The notes: generated by a model not told the origin, from the letters alone. A stretch of 64,000 nucleotides of DNA from Pelagibius sp040217155 (GCA_040217155.1 JAVJNS010000007.1:124001-188000), one strand, 5' to 3'; positions 34,122 to 43,561 are shown, counted from the first letter of the stretch. Program-made: numbers and translations.

Positions 34122-35720
34122 TCAAACTAGGTAGCGCTGCTTGTAGTAAGCGTCGAAGCGCGCGGCGTCCCGATCGACTGCCGTCAGATAGTGCAGCACG
34201 TCGTCGGCGGCGCGCAGGCCGGAGATGTAGGCGCCATGCACCGCAAGGGGCTGGTATTTCCGGTCGTAAGCGGAGGCCACCGCCTCTCCGGCCCAGAACA
34301 GAGGCAGGGTGTCGCGCGGATCTTTCAGCGCCTCGCGGGCCTCCTTGGCGAGCATCCGGTCTCCACGGCGCTGCACATAGGCGAGATAGGAATTGCCGCC
34401 CTTGGCGAAAGGATCGCGTGACCAGTCGGCGCGCAGGAAATTCGGCTTGAACTTGCCGCCGACCGTCTTGCCGGCGAGCACGGCTTTCTGTGTCCAGGTC
34501 CGGCCACGGCCATAGACCTTGCCGAGCGCCTCGAAGACATGCGCCACCGCCTCCTCGTCGCTCATGCCCGCGATCTGGTCATGGTCCTGGTTCATCAGCA
34601 GGCCGGTCAGCACGTGCGGGCCGAGATGCTCCTTGGGAAAGGAGGAGAAGAAGGTGCGCGCCTTGCCGAGCGGATTGCTCAGCACGGTCATATGGCCGGA
34701 AGATTCGCCGTTGTCGTCGATCCAGATCCGTTCCTTGAACTCCAGGCTGAATTTGGTGATGGCCCCCATGCGCACCAGTTCCAGGGCCTCACGCTTGCGG
34801 GCCGTCAGCAGGGAACCGAAAATAGCGTCGCCCTCGCCGCTGTCGGGATTCAGCATGCCGGCGGAGAACGTGCAAAGAGCACTGCGTCCGCTGTAGGTCT
34901 GGCCGCTTTGCGTGGTGACTACCACCTTGCCGTCGCTGCTGCGCGCCACCTGCACCACCTTGCGCGCCGTGGAGCCCGCACGGCTCTTTTCGAGCTTGCC
35001 GCCCGCCGCCTTGAATTCGTCGGCGATCTTCGCCGGCAGCGAATCGTAACCGCAAAGACCGAAGGGCTTAGCGTCGTCGTGCTCCATGCGCAGTTCCTTA
35101 CGCTCCATAAGCTGATCGACGATGGCATCGGTCTTCAGCCCGGCAATGGAGATCTCGTCCAATGGGCCGGGCGTGTGGGCCGAGAGGGTATAGCTCAGCA
35201 ACGCCAATCCACGCGCCGACATCGCGTTCCTGCGGGCATAGCGCTCAACGAAGGTCGCGGCGGTCATGTCGGCGCTGGTCTCGGAATCGAACTCCTGGAT
35301 TTCTCCCAAGGCCGCGGGCAGGTCCCAGAATTCTGGCTGCACGATGACCTCGGCCAGCATCTTGGTCCGCGCCCAGGGGCTGAAATACATGCGGTTGCGC
35401 GGGATCTTCAGGACCCCCATGCCGCACTTGTGGAGCGGCGAAGCGGAGAATCCGTGCTTGCGCACCTCACGCCAGAATTCGAGGTATCGGTCCTGCTCGG
35501 CAACATGGATGTATTCGGCGCCGGCTTCGACGGGAACGGGCTTGCCACTTTTCCTGACGAAATCGCGCACCGACTTGATGCGCCCGCCGATGCGGTCGGA
35601 GCCTTCCAGCAGCAGCACCGTCAGGCCCGCCTGTTGGAGGTTTCGTGCCGCCGTGACGCCGCTGATGCCGGCGCCCAAGACGATACAATCGTACAGAGTG
35701 TCAGAAAGCGATGTCGGCAT
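34122..35720 (-). CDS. Flavin monoamine oxidase-family protein
   Basis: A 532-residue FAD-dependent amine oxidase: CIVLGAGISGVTAARNL (FAD GxGxxG), LLLEGSDRIGGRIKS (GGR motif), EAGAEYIHV, CTFSAGMLN and the C-terminal FAD segment LFWAGEAVAS. The family oxidises amines to aldehydes with release of ammonia and H2O2. No signal peptide is evident. It is about 100 bp from the lactonase gene on the same strand but functionally unrelated to the sugar genes as far as can be seen. Confidence 0.85.
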   Translation of the reverse strand: MPTSLSDTLYDCIVLGAGISGVTAARNLQQAGLTVLLLEGSDRIGGRIKSVRDFVRKSGKPVPVEAGAEYIHVAEQDRYLEFWREVRKHGFSASPLHKCGMGVLKIPRNRMYFSPWARTKMLAEVIVQPEFWDLPAALGEIQEFDSETSADMTAATFVERYARRNAMSARGLALLSYTLSAHTPGPLDEISIAGLKTDAIVDQLMERKELRMEHDDAKPFGLCGYDSLPAKIADEFKAAGGKLEKSRAGSTARKVVQVARSSDGKVVVTTQSGQTYSGRSALCTFSAGMLNPDSGEGDAIFGSLLTARKREALELVRMGAITKFSLEFKERIWIDDNGESSGHMTVLSNPLGKARTFFSSFPKEHLGPHVLTGLLMNQDHDQIAGMSDEEAVAHVFEALGKVYGRGRTWTQKAVLAGKTVGGKFKPNFLRADWSRDPFAKGGNSYLAYVQRRGDRMLAKEAREALKDPRDTLPLFWAGEAVASAYDRKYQPLAVHGAYISGLRAADDVLHYLTAVDRDAARFDAYYKQRYLV

Positions 35721-36037
35721 CTCTCAGCCTCCCTTGGTCAGGATCGCCCGCGCGCATCGCGGCAATCCTCAGTGCGCCAGTAAGTTCGGGCCTACCTGAA
35801 TGGGAAAACGTCGCGCCGTTACTGGCGAACGGAAAGCAGCCGCAGCGACAGCCCGACCGGCTGCCAAGCCAGCAAGACTACGCTTCTCCGCAACGGATAT
35901 CCATTGCCACCCTGTGACTATTCGGGGGAAGCCGGCCGCCGAGAGAGGTATCCCGAAGTGGCCATCACCCAATCTATGCCCATAGAATGCGTGGCAGAGA
36001 CGACGGCGGCCGTTCCGTCGCTGGGAGACCGCATCCT
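35721..36037. other. 317-bp divergent intergenic region, no gene seen
   Basis: Lies between the leftward amine oxidase gene and the rightward aldose epimerase gene. It presumably holds two promoters, but no clear -35/-10 pair, palindrome or RNA gene was found. Short open frames lack conserved sequence. Confidence 0.4.
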
Positions 36038-36967
36038 ATGGAAAGCCCGCTTGACCCGCCCCAGTTCACCGGTGTCGACCGCTTGAAGATCACCGATGGG
36101 ACTGCCGAACTCGAAGTGACGCCGGCAGGCGGCTGCATCACGGCTTTTCGCTGGCCACGCGAGGGCCAGACAATCGACTGGCTGCGGCCGGCGCCGCCGG
36201 GTGCGGCCTTCGGCCCGGGCGACACCGGTTGCTTTCCCTTGCTGCCTTATTCCAACCGCATCCGCGACGGCCGCTATACTTTTCAGGGACGACACTACCG
36301 GCTGACGAGGAACTTCGCCCCGGCGCCGCACTCAATCCATGGGCATGGATGGAAAGCGCCATGGCAGGTCGCCGATGCCGCGGAAGGTCATCTGGTCCTG
36401 CGCTACGACCACGGGGCCGACGACTGGCCGTCCGCTTATCGGGCCGAACAGCGGTTCGACCTCGCGGGCGGAGCGCTGCGGGTCACACTCACACTCACCA
36501 ACACAGGCGCCGCCGCCATGCCGGCAGGGCTCGGCTTGCACCCCTACTTTCCGCGCACGCCGCTCTGCCGCCTCACCGCCGGGGTCCGGGAGATGTGGGC
36601 CGCAGACGGCGAGGTCATGCCGACCCGCCTGGTTCCACCTTCACCTGGCGCCAATCCTGCGCAGGGGATGCTTCCAGAACGTGCCGCGCTCGACAATTGT
36701 TTCACGGGGTTCTCCGGCCAGGCGGTGATCGACTGGCCGGAGCGCGCCGCCAGCCTGACCGTTGCAGCCGATGCGACCCTCGGCTTCCTGGTGGTCTTCA
36801 CACCGCCGGGCGCGGATTTTTTCTGCGTCGAGCCGGTGAGCCACGGGACCGACGCCATAAACCGCGCCGCGCCCGACCAGCCCGACAGCGGCATGAGCGT
36901 GCTGAAACCAACTGAATGTTTCGTCTCCAGCATCCTCTTCACGCCCCGTCTCAACGGCGCCGTATGA
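36038..36967 (+). CDS. Aldose 1-epimerase family protein
   Basis: A 309-residue galactose-mutarotase fold protein. Recognised by LLPYSNRIRDGRYTFQGRHY (Asn/Arg), catalytic HSIHGHGWKAPW, second His in LGLHPYF, and DNCFTGF with the base Glu near CVEPVSHGTDA. The enzyme interconverts alpha and beta anomers of a free sugar in the cytosol. ATG 36038 was chosen as the first in-frame ATG with a family-like N-terminus. Its stop overlaps the next ATG (ATGA), coupling it to a permease of unknown function. Confidence 0.85.
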   Translation: MESPLDPPQFTGVDRLKITDGTAELEVTPAGGCITAFRWPREGQTIDWLRPAPPGAAFGPGDTGCFPLLPYSNRIRDGRYTFQGRHYRLTRNFAPAPHSIHGHGWKAPWQVADAAEGHLVLRYDHGADDWPSAYRAEQRFDLAGGALRVTLTLTNTGAAAMPAGLGLHPYFPRTPLCRLTAGVREMWAADGEVMPTRLVPPSPGANPAQGMLPERAALDNCFTGFSGQAVIDWPERAASLTVAADATLGFLVVFTPPGADFFCVEPVSHGTDAINRAAPDQPDSGMSVLKPTECFVSSILFTPRLNGAV

Positions 36968-38469
36968 GCGCAAAAGCCAAAGCTTTCGACAGCACGGCAG
37001 GACCAAAGACCGGCGGGGCTGGCCTCAGCAGGCCGACGGCCCGGCCCGACCTGGTGCTCGGGCCGTGGCTGGTGGCGCTGATGGGCAGCGAGCTGCTGGT
37101 ACTCTTCGCCAATACTGCGGCCGCCGGGCTGGCCACGCAGATCCTGTTGCTGGGCGTCCCGGTCATCGCCTGGCGGCGCCTGCGTCTGCGCGAGGGCTAC
37201 CTGCTGGGGATCTGCCTCGCCCTGCTCACCCTCGCGTGGCTCTTCGATCCCGATCCGCAAGCTTTGGCGCTCCGCGGTCTCGACCGCGCCGGCTTCCTGG
37301 CTGCCTTCATCCTGCTCATGGGCCTACTGCGCGAGGGGGGCATTACCTCGCCTTCCGTCCTGCAGTGCGGCACCTACGTGACGCAACAACCGCCGCAATG
37401 GCGCTTCCTCGCCGTATTCATGGGCAGCCATTTCTTCTCGGTGCTGATCAATCTCGGCTCCTTGAGCCTGCTGGCGCCGATCATCCAGCGCGGCGTACGC
37501 GGCGACAGCCTGCAGCGCGAGGACCTGGACGAGATCGCCCTGGTGCGCGAGCGCCGGCAGCTCACCGCCCTGCTGCGCGGCTTCGCCTGGTTCCTTGTCT
37601 GGGCGCCGACGGCGGTCACGCAGGCGATCCTGCCGACGCTGATCCCCGGCGTCGATACGGGCCGCCTGCTGGCGACCGGCCTCGCCGTCGCCTTTCTCAT
37701 GCTGGTCGTCAGCTGGGCCGAGGATGCGCTGCGCTGGTGGCCGCTGCGCCGGCGCCTGCGCTCCAGCGGGCGGCTGCCGCAACGTCAACACCTGCCGCTG
37801 CCGAGCGGCGCCCTGCTGCGGCTCGGGGCAGTCAGTGCCCTGCTGTTCGGGCTCACCTTGCTGTTCACCAAGCTGGGACAGGTGCTGCTGGTCGGCGGCG
37901 TCATGCTGGCCGCACCTGTCGTATTGCTGGTCTGGGTGACGCTGCAGCAGCAGGCGTCCGGCGCCGGCCGGATGGCCGGAACGCTACGGCACCTTGGCGG
38001 CGTCGCCGCCATTGGCCTGCCCTCCTTCGTGCGCGAAGCCGTGTCGCTCGGCGCGGCCGGTTTCATCGGCACCCTCGCTGCCGCTCTGGTTCCGACCGGC
38101 GACGTCGCGGCCGCCCTTTCGCTCGAAACCATGCCCCCCTGGATTTTCCTCTCGCTGCTTTCTCTCCTGGTGTGGCTCGGCGGCCAGGTGGCGCTCAGCC
38201 CCATCACCATGGCGGTCTTCCTGGGCAGCCTGGTCGTCGAGTTAGGGACCCTGCCCGTGGATGCCACCCTGGTCGTGCTGGCCATTGCCGCCGGAACCGC
38301 CATCTGCACGACAGGGGCGCCCTTCGCCTCGGGGACCCTGATGTTGGCGCGCGCCTCGGGGTACAGCGGAGTCGACTTGGCGTGGCGCTGGAATCTGGCC
38401 TACACCCTGGTTTCCATGGCGGTGCTGGCCTGCGTCTATGGACTGCTGACCTCGGATCTTTCCATGTAG
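36964..38469 (+). CDS. Polytopic membrane protein of unknown function
   Basis: A 501-residue, strongly hydrophobic protein with about twelve membrane helices and a Pro/Gly-rich short cytosolic N-terminus. I do not recognise the family with confidence. Paired loops such as QPPQWRFLAVFMGSHFFSVL and a C-terminal TTGAPFASGTLML recall ion-transporter superfamily hairpins, like the SLC13-type protein that follows. It is translationally coupled to the aldose epimerase (ATGA), although two more transporter genes of the arsenite/SLC13 type lie nearby. Inner-membrane transport is likely; the substrate is unknown. Confidence 0.6.
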   Translation: MSAKAKAFDSTAGPKTGGAGLSRPTARPDLVLGPWLVALMGSELLVLFANTAAAGLATQILLLGVPVIAWRRLRLREGYLLGICLALLTLAWLFDPDPQALALRGLDRAGFLAAFILLMGLLREGGITSPSVLQCGTYVTQQPPQWRFLAVFMGSHFFSVLINLGSLSLLAPIIQRGVRGDSLQREDLDEIALVRERRQLTALLRGFAWFLVWAPTAVTQAILPTLIPGVDTGRLLATGLAVAFLMLVVSWAEDALRWWPLRRRLRSSGRLPQRQHLPLPSGALLRLGAVSALLFGLTLLFTKLGQVLLVGGVMLAAPVVLLVWVTLQQQASGAGRMAGTLRHLGGVAAIGLPSFVREAVSLGAAGFIGTLAAALVPTGDVAAALSLETMPPWIFLSLLSLLVWLGGQVALSPITMAVFLGSLVVELGTLPVDATLVVLAIAAGTAICTTGAPFASGTLMLARASGYSGVDLAWRWNLAYTLVSMAVLACVYGLLTSDLSM

Positions 38470-38674
38470 ACAACTTTTTCGTGTAGACTGTGGTCAGAAT
38501 CCGCAGACTTGGCTCAGCTGCTGGGCCAGCAAGCGAACGGTCTTTCGGCAAGAGGGCGTCATGCAAGACGATCAGGTTCCGCTCTGCGCGACAATCGGGG
38601 GCCTTCGTTCCTTCGAAGGCTGGAATAGTCCTGCCGCCCGCCCTCTCAGCCGGCGGCCCGGCTAGCCGCTTCCC

Positions 38675-40561
38675 ATGATCAGCCCGGATATCATCGCGCC
38701 CTTCCAAATGGGCGTTCTCTTCCTGCTGATCGTGGCGGCGCTGGCAGTGCTCGCAACCGAGGCGCTGTCGATTGAACTGACCGCGCTGTCCGTCATTGCG
38801 CTCCTGCTGATCTTCTTTCATTTTTTCCCGGTGGTCGGCCCCGCGGGCGAGGACCTGCTGGACCTGCGCCACCTGCTCTCAGGATTTGCCAATCCGGCGC
38901 TGATCGCGGTGCTGGCGCTGCTTGTCCTCGGAGAGGGGCTGACGCGCACCGGCGTGCTGGATGAAGCGGCCAATATCGTCATCCAGTTCACCAAGCAGAA
39001 CCGGGTGGTTGCCGTAGCGCTGATGCTGGTCGTGGTGATGGCCTTCAGCGCGGTGCTGAACAACATCCCCGTGGTGGTTCTCTTCATCCCGATCATGCAG
39101 GTGCTCACCCGACGGTTCAGGCAATCGCCGAGCCGCTACATGATGCTGCTCAGCTTTGCCTCGGTCCTGGGTGGCATGACCACCTTGATCGGCTCTTCCA
39201 CCAATCTTCTGGTCTCGTTGGAACTGGCGGATCTTGGCGAAGAACCTTTCGGATTTTTCGATTTCACCGTGCCGGGACTGGTGCTGGCCAGCTGTGGCCT
39301 GCTCTACCTGTTTTTCGTCGCCCCGCGGCTGCTGCCCGACCGTGCCCCGATGGGCGGCGTGGTGGAGGAGCGGAGCCGCCACTTCGTCGCCCAGGTCTCG
39401 GTCACCCAGGGCTCCCGTCTGGTCGGGATGACGCCCGTCGGCGGTATCTTCCCGGCGCTGAAGGACGTGACGGTGCTGATGATCCAGCGCGGCGAGCGCT
39501 CCATGGTGCCGCCGTTCGAGGAACTCGCCCTGGCGGCGGGAGACCTGATCATCATCGCCGCCACGCGCCAGGCACTCGGCGCTCTCGCCAAGGGCGAGCC
39601 GGAGCTGCTGCACCCGGAACTCATGGCGGATGCCTTTCGCGGTTCCGAGGAAGATCAAGAGGGGGACGGCCCGGCCGAGCGTCCGCCCTGGACTGTCAGC
39701 GGCCAGGTTGAGGCCGAAGTCATGGTGCGGCCGGATTCGGAAATCGTCGGGCGCACCCTGGAAGAGATCGGCTTTCGCTACAAGCACCACTGCGTCGTCC
39801 TGGGGATCGAACGCCGCAGCCGCATGCTGCGCGAACGCATCACCCGCATTCCGCTGAAGGACGGCGACGTGCTGCTGATTCAAGGGCAGCCCGAGGACGT
39901 CGACCGGCTGCGCGGCGAACGCAACGTGGTGTTGATGGAGTGGTCGCGCCAGCCCCTGGTGACACCCCAGTACCAGCGCATCGCCGCCGGCATTTTCCTG
40001 CTGGTGATCGCCGCCTCCGCCAGCGGTTTGGTGCCCATCGCGCTGGCCGCCTTCTGCGGCGCCACCGCGATGATTGCCTCTGGCATCATTTCCCTGGGCG
40101 ATGCCCTCAAAGTGCTGGATCGAAAAATCGTGCTGACCATCGCCATGGCACTGGCCCTCGGTTCAGCCATGCAGGAGACCGGCGGCGCCACATTGCTGGC
40201 CGAACTGCTGATGCAAGCCATGGCGGGGGCCACTCCGGGGCAGGTGCTTTCCGCCTTCTTCCTGCTGCTGGCCCTGCTGTCGAATGTCCTCAGCACCAAG
40301 GCGACGGCGGTCCTCTTCACACCGATAGCGGTCGATCTCGCGCATGTCATGGGACTGCCGGTGGAGCCCTTCGCGGTGGCGGTGATCTTCGCCTCCAACT
40401 GCTCCTTCGCCTCGCCCATCGGCTATCAGACCAATTTGGTTGTGATGACTCCCGGCAACTACCGCTTCATGGATTTCGTGCGCGTCGGCCTGCCGCTGAT
40501 CTTTCTGGTCTGGGTCGTGTTCACTCTGTTTGCACCCTGGTACTACGGTCTGCCGCTGTAG
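38675..40561 (+). CDS. SLC13-type permease with two RCK_C (TrkA_C) domains
   Basis: A 628-residue transporter. Two membrane halves (about residues 1-215 and 435-625) flank two cytosolic RCK_C domains (about 225-310 and 345-425, with GSRLVGMTP and DSEIVGRTLEE starts). The repeat motif near NNIPVVVLFIP and GSSTNLLVSLE in the first half is mirrored by NVLSTKATAVLFTP and SPIGYQTNLVV in the second, typical of the ion transporter/SLC13 fold. The family moves anions such as sulfate or dicarboxylates with Na+. Its 3' end overlaps the convergent ATPase gene by 41 bp. Confidence 0.88.
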   Translation: MISPDIIAPFQMGVLFLLIVAALAVLATEALSIELTALSVIALLLIFFHFFPVVGPAGEDLLDLRHLLSGFANPALIAVLALLVLGEGLTRTGVLDEAANIVIQFTKQNRVVAVALMLVVVMAFSAVLNNIPVVVLFIPIMQVLTRRFRQSPSRYMMLLSFASVLGGMTTLIGSSTNLLVSLELADLGEEPFGFFDFTVPGLVLASCGLLYLFFVAPRLLPDRAPMGGVVEERSRHFVAQVSVTQGSRLVGMTPVGGIFPALKDVTVLMIQRGERSMVPPFEELALAAGDLIIIAATRQALGALAKGEPELLHPELMADAFRGSEEDQEGDGPAERPPWTVSGQVEAEVMVRPDSEIVGRTLEEIGFRYKHHCVVLGIERRSRMLRERITRIPLKDGDVLLIQGQPEDVDRLRGERNVVLMEWSRQPLVTPQYQRIAAGIFLLVIAASASGLVPIALAAFCGATAMIASGIISLGDALKVLDRKIVLTIAMALALGSAMQETGGATLLAELLMQAMAGATPGQVLSAFFLLLALLSNVLSTKATAVLFTPIAVDLAHVMGLPVEPFAVAVIFASNCSFASPIGYQTNLVVMTPGNYRFMDFVRVGLPLIFLVWVVFTLFAPWYYGLPL

Positions 40562-41798
40562 AGACAGCGTCCAGCAGCTCGCGCACTTCACGGCGCGCGC
40601 GCTCCAGGCTGGCATGGCCGCCGTGGGGAATCTCTTCCGCCGCGAGGTCGAATAACGTCAGGCCACGAAAATATAGCCCGCGGAACACCACACGCTCGGA
40701 AAACCCGGGCTGGATGCGAAAACCGAGGCGCTGCGACAATACCGACAGGAGAGCCGCCATGTCCCTGGTATTGCGGGTGTCGAGGTGGCCGATGCGATTG
40801 CGCAGGACGATCCAATCCATCTCGTCCTGGCAGGCCAGCCTGCGGCGGTCCCGTTCCTCCGAAACGAGACGGGAGAAAGGGCTCGGCGCCCGCACTTCCC
40901 GGCGGTCGATATCGATGTCGGCCAGGGCGTCCACATCGACGAAGCTGTCGTTGATGGGCGTCACCAAGACATTGGCGACCGAATAGGCCAACTGAGCCAA
41001 GCGGCTGGCGTAGCCCGGTGTGTCCACCACCACGACGTCGTAGTCTGCCAGCTTGGCCAAGGCGCCCAGGAAACGGGACCGGTCGTCCACAGCCTCCGCC
41101 TCACCGGCGTCTGGATCGGCCGCCTCCAAGCGTTGATATCGAGGTACGACAAGAGGGACTTGGCGCTGCTGCGACGCCGCTGCGCGGTTGGTGAGAAAGC
41201 GGGACATCGTGGCTTGCCGGCCGTCGAGGTCGATGCAGGCAACCTTGACACCCCTTTGCGCCAGGCCCATGGCGACGTGGATGGCGGTGGTGGATTTTCC
41301 GGTTCCGCCCTTCTCATTGCCGACAACAATAATTTGTCCGGGCGCCTCGGCCATCGCAGCCGGCCGCGCCTCGAGGACCGGTGTGGAGCGGCCCAGCGCG
41401 GTCGCGATATCGCCGACGATCTGCTTGACCTGCGGGCTGGCATCGCCGTCCGCCAGCGCAACCACCCGGGCGACGCGAAGCAGCAGCTCAACCGCTTCGG
41501 GATCGTCTTCCAGTTTCCTGAGGCTGGCCAGAGCTGCCCGGCGGGCCGCTGCGCCGTCTTCCCTGAGCCGGTCCAGGCTGCCCTGAAAAGCCCGCACGGC
41601 CTGATCGAGATCAAAGCCTTCCTGCGCACGGAACTCGTCCAGAATCTGGTCGAGAGTACTGCGCCGCGCCAAACTGACCGCGGGATCCGCGGCGGCGACG
41701 AGCGCTGCCGCGGCGAGACAGCCTTTCAGCAGCGGCGGCCGACGCGCCCAGCCCTGCCGCCGCAGGACGCCATCGGCGAACCTTTCCAGGAAAGTCAT
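40521..41798 (-). CDS. TerB-like domain fused to a MipZ-type ATPase
   Basis: A 425-residue protein. Residues about 50-140 are an all-helical TerB/DjlA-like domain (FRAQEGFDLDQAVRAF, VVALADGDASPQVKQIVGDI). From about 155 it is a division-plane positioning ATPase: IIVVGNEKGGTGKSTTAIHV (deviant Walker A), CIDLDGRQATMSRF, VVVDTPG, TPINDSFVDVDALADID, and GFRIQPGFSERVVFRGLYFRGLTL-type C-terminus characteristic of MipZ. MipZ forms a gradient by interacting with ParB and blocks FtsZ assembly away from midcell in Alphaproteobacteria. The fusion is unusual. Start at ATG 41798; the longer frame has no conserved sequence. Confidence 0.82.
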   Translation of the reverse strand: MTFLERFADGVLRRQGWARRPPLLKGCLAAAALVAAADPAVSLARRSTLDQILDEFRAQEGFDLDQAVRAFQGSLDRLREDGAAARRAALASLRKLEDDPEAVELLLRVARVVALADGDASPQVKQIVGDIATALGRSTPVLEARPAAMAEAPGQIIVVGNEKGGTGKSTTAIHVAMGLAQRGVKVACIDLDGRQATMSRFLTNRAAASQQRQVPLVVPRYQRLEAADPDAGEAEAVDDRSRFLGALAKLADYDVVVVDTPGYASRLAQLAYSVANVLVTPINDSFVDVDALADIDIDRREVRAPSPFSRLVSEERDRRRLACQDEMDWIVLRNRIGHLDTRNTRDMAALLSVLSQRLGFRIQPGFSERVVFRGLYFRGLTLFDLAAEEIPHGGHASLERARREVRELLDAVSTAADRSTRVQTE

Positions 41799-41918
41799 GG
41801 GCTGCCCCCCGCAGCGGCGAGCCTGCCAAGTCTCCCGTATACATGGTTTCGCGGCCGTTGCCACAACCGAGCGGCGGATTCAGACAGACTCCACTTGCGG
41901 GCAAGTATAGCGCGATTT

Positions 41919-41955
41919 GCCCAGTCCGTTAACTAATATGGTTAACGGACTGGGC
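41919..41955. repeat. 15-bp perfect hairpin upstream of the TerB-MipZ gene
   Basis: Arms GCCCAGTCCGTTAAC and its exact reverse complement around a TAATATG loop. It lies 121 bp upstream of the TerB-MipZ start and 60 bp downstream of the lipoprotein stop, both on the minus strand. It has no T tract on that side, so it could be a factor-assisted terminator or a GTTAAC-centred regulatory site. Confidence 0.65.
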
Positions 41956-42014
41956 CGGAAAATTGCCTCCAAGAAGGTCGAAACCACAGTTTCCATGCTC
42001 CCGGCACGCCGCGG

Positions 42015-42728
42015 TCAGCCCAGAGGCGGCCGCGGCGGCATGCAGTTTTCCAGCGCACGGAACCGACAGAGACGATAGCGGATCAAGGTGGCGTAGGACT
42101 CGAGATAGCGGTTCACATCGGCCCAGTTCTCGAGCCGGGTACCATCGAAGGAGGCCTGCCCGAAGTGACTGTCCACGGTCGCCCCGAGCAGTTCTCCGGT
42201 GACGGCGTCGGTCCACTTGGCTTCGATCAGGAGGTCGGGGCCGGCGATGATCGGGCTGGCGAGTGCGTCGGTGACGACCTCTTCGCTGGGGTCGACTCGG
42301 GCGACCATGGCCACCGTATCCATGGCGACCGGCTCGCGGGTCGCCGGCAGAATTGCAAACTGCACGCGCACCGTGCCTTGAAGCGGTTCCAGGGCCAGCA
42401 GGAAATCCTTCTTCAGCTGCCGCCCCATGAGAACCTGGAAGTTGTTCAGCAGGGTTTGCCGGTCGCTCGGACCGATCCTGCGGGGCTGTCCGAGCGGCGC
42501 AAAGTAAATGATGGGGTCGAGCAGGATCTTGTCATAGCGGCCGCTGGCGGCTTGCGCTTTCTGACTCACGTAGACCAGATCGGGAGAGAACTCGTCCTCT
42601 CCAGGGATCATGTCGTCGAGAATCTGCTCCGGTAGGATGGCCGTGGAATTCCGCTGCGTCGCGGGAATCATTCCGCTGCAGGCGGAAAGCAGGATAAGAA
42701 AACCACCGGATACCAGTTGGCGCAGCAT
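42015..42728 (-). CDS. DUF3313-like lipoprotein
   Basis: A 237-residue exported protein. The signal peptide ends in a lipobox LSACSG, so it is predicted to be lipid-anchored at residue 16-17. The mature part has YDKILLDPIIYFAP and DRQTLLNNFQVLMGRQL, and ends in a Pro-rich tail, resembling DUF3313 proteins of unknown role. The ATG at 42728 follows GAGGAGGAG, a strong ribosome-binding site. It lies upstream of the TerB-MipZ gene on the same strand, separated by a strong hairpin. Confidence 0.65.
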   Translation of the reverse strand: MLRQLVSGGFLILLSACSGMIPATQRNSTAILPEQILDDMIPGEDEFSPDLVYVSQKAQAASGRYDKILLDPIIYFAPLGQPRRIGPSDRQTLLNNFQVLMGRQLKKDFLLALEPLQGTVRVQFAILPATREPVAMDTVAMVARVDPSEEVVTDALASPIIAGPDLLIEAKWTDAVTGELLGATVDSHFGQASFDGTRLENWADVNRYLESYATLIRYRLCRFRALENCMPPRPPLG

Positions 42729-42980
42729 CGACTCCTCCTCGTTATTGCAGCGCAAGATGCGATGCCGGCCCCTGTTTTGGCAACCCCGGAACGGCGGCGC
42801 CTAAACCGACCGCCGGCGCAGCAAGATCGCCGGGCAAAGCACAAGGGTGTCTCGCGCGCCGGCCGGATTTCGGAGACCTGCCGGTCAACCCTCCCTAAAG
42901 ATACTCTTGGTATTCTCACCAGAATCGTCCTATTTCCCTTGCCAGCACCGGACGAGAGCGTTTCACCGAGGCCCCATCCC

Positions 42981-43418
42981 ATGACCAGCCAAGCCACAAC
43001 TGAAGCCGCGACTGCCGTCAGCCCGCGCCGACGCCTGGCTTGGGCCTGGACAGCCGCGGGCTACCTATTCTTTGGAGTCGGCTTGCTGGGCGTCGTCCTG
43101 CCGGTGCTGCCGACCACCATCTTCTGGATTGCCGCCGCCGGCTGCTTTGCAAAAAGCTGTCCGGCCATGGCCCGCCGCATCTACGCCTGGCCCGGCATCG
43201 GCCCGGCAGTGGAGGCCTTTCTAAGCCACGGCGTCATCACGCGTAGGGCAAAGTTCAGCGCTCTCCTGGGTATGGCGGTTTCCGCCGGAATCCTGCTGAT
43301 GACCTCACTGTCGACGGCAACGACCCTGGTGACCATCGCCGTGATCGCCGTGGCGGCGGCCTACGTTGTCTCGCGGCCCCAGTCCCTGCCCGTGAGCGCC
43401 ATCAGCCCAGACGACTGA
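42981..43418 (+). CDS. YbaN/DUF454-family inner-membrane protein
   Basis: A 145-residue membrane protein: LGVVLPVLPTTIFWIAAAGCFAKSCP is the DUF454 signature (LPxLPTTPF followed by CFA-S-P), then IYAWPGIGPAVEAFL, then two C-terminal helices. The family function is unknown. The ATG at 42981 is the only start that gives a normal length; the open frame upstream to 42717 lacks similarity. Monocistronic by spacing. Confidence 0.82.
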   Translation: MTSQATTEAATAVSPRRRLAWAWTAAGYLFFGVGLLGVVLPVLPTTIFWIAAAGCFAKSCPAMARRIYAWPGIGPAVEAFLSHGVITRRAKFSALLGMAVSAGILLMTSLSTATTLVTIAVIAVAAAYVVSRPQSLPVSAISPDD

Positions 43419-43561
43419 CACCCGCGACTGCCGCGCGCTGACGCTTGAGCGCGATCAGCCTGCTTGCCGGTTTTCAAATGAACCGCGCGGCGCTTCTGCG
43501 CGACAGATGACTGAGACCCGCCGCATTAGGGGGCACGGTACCTAACCGAAAGGATCGTATC

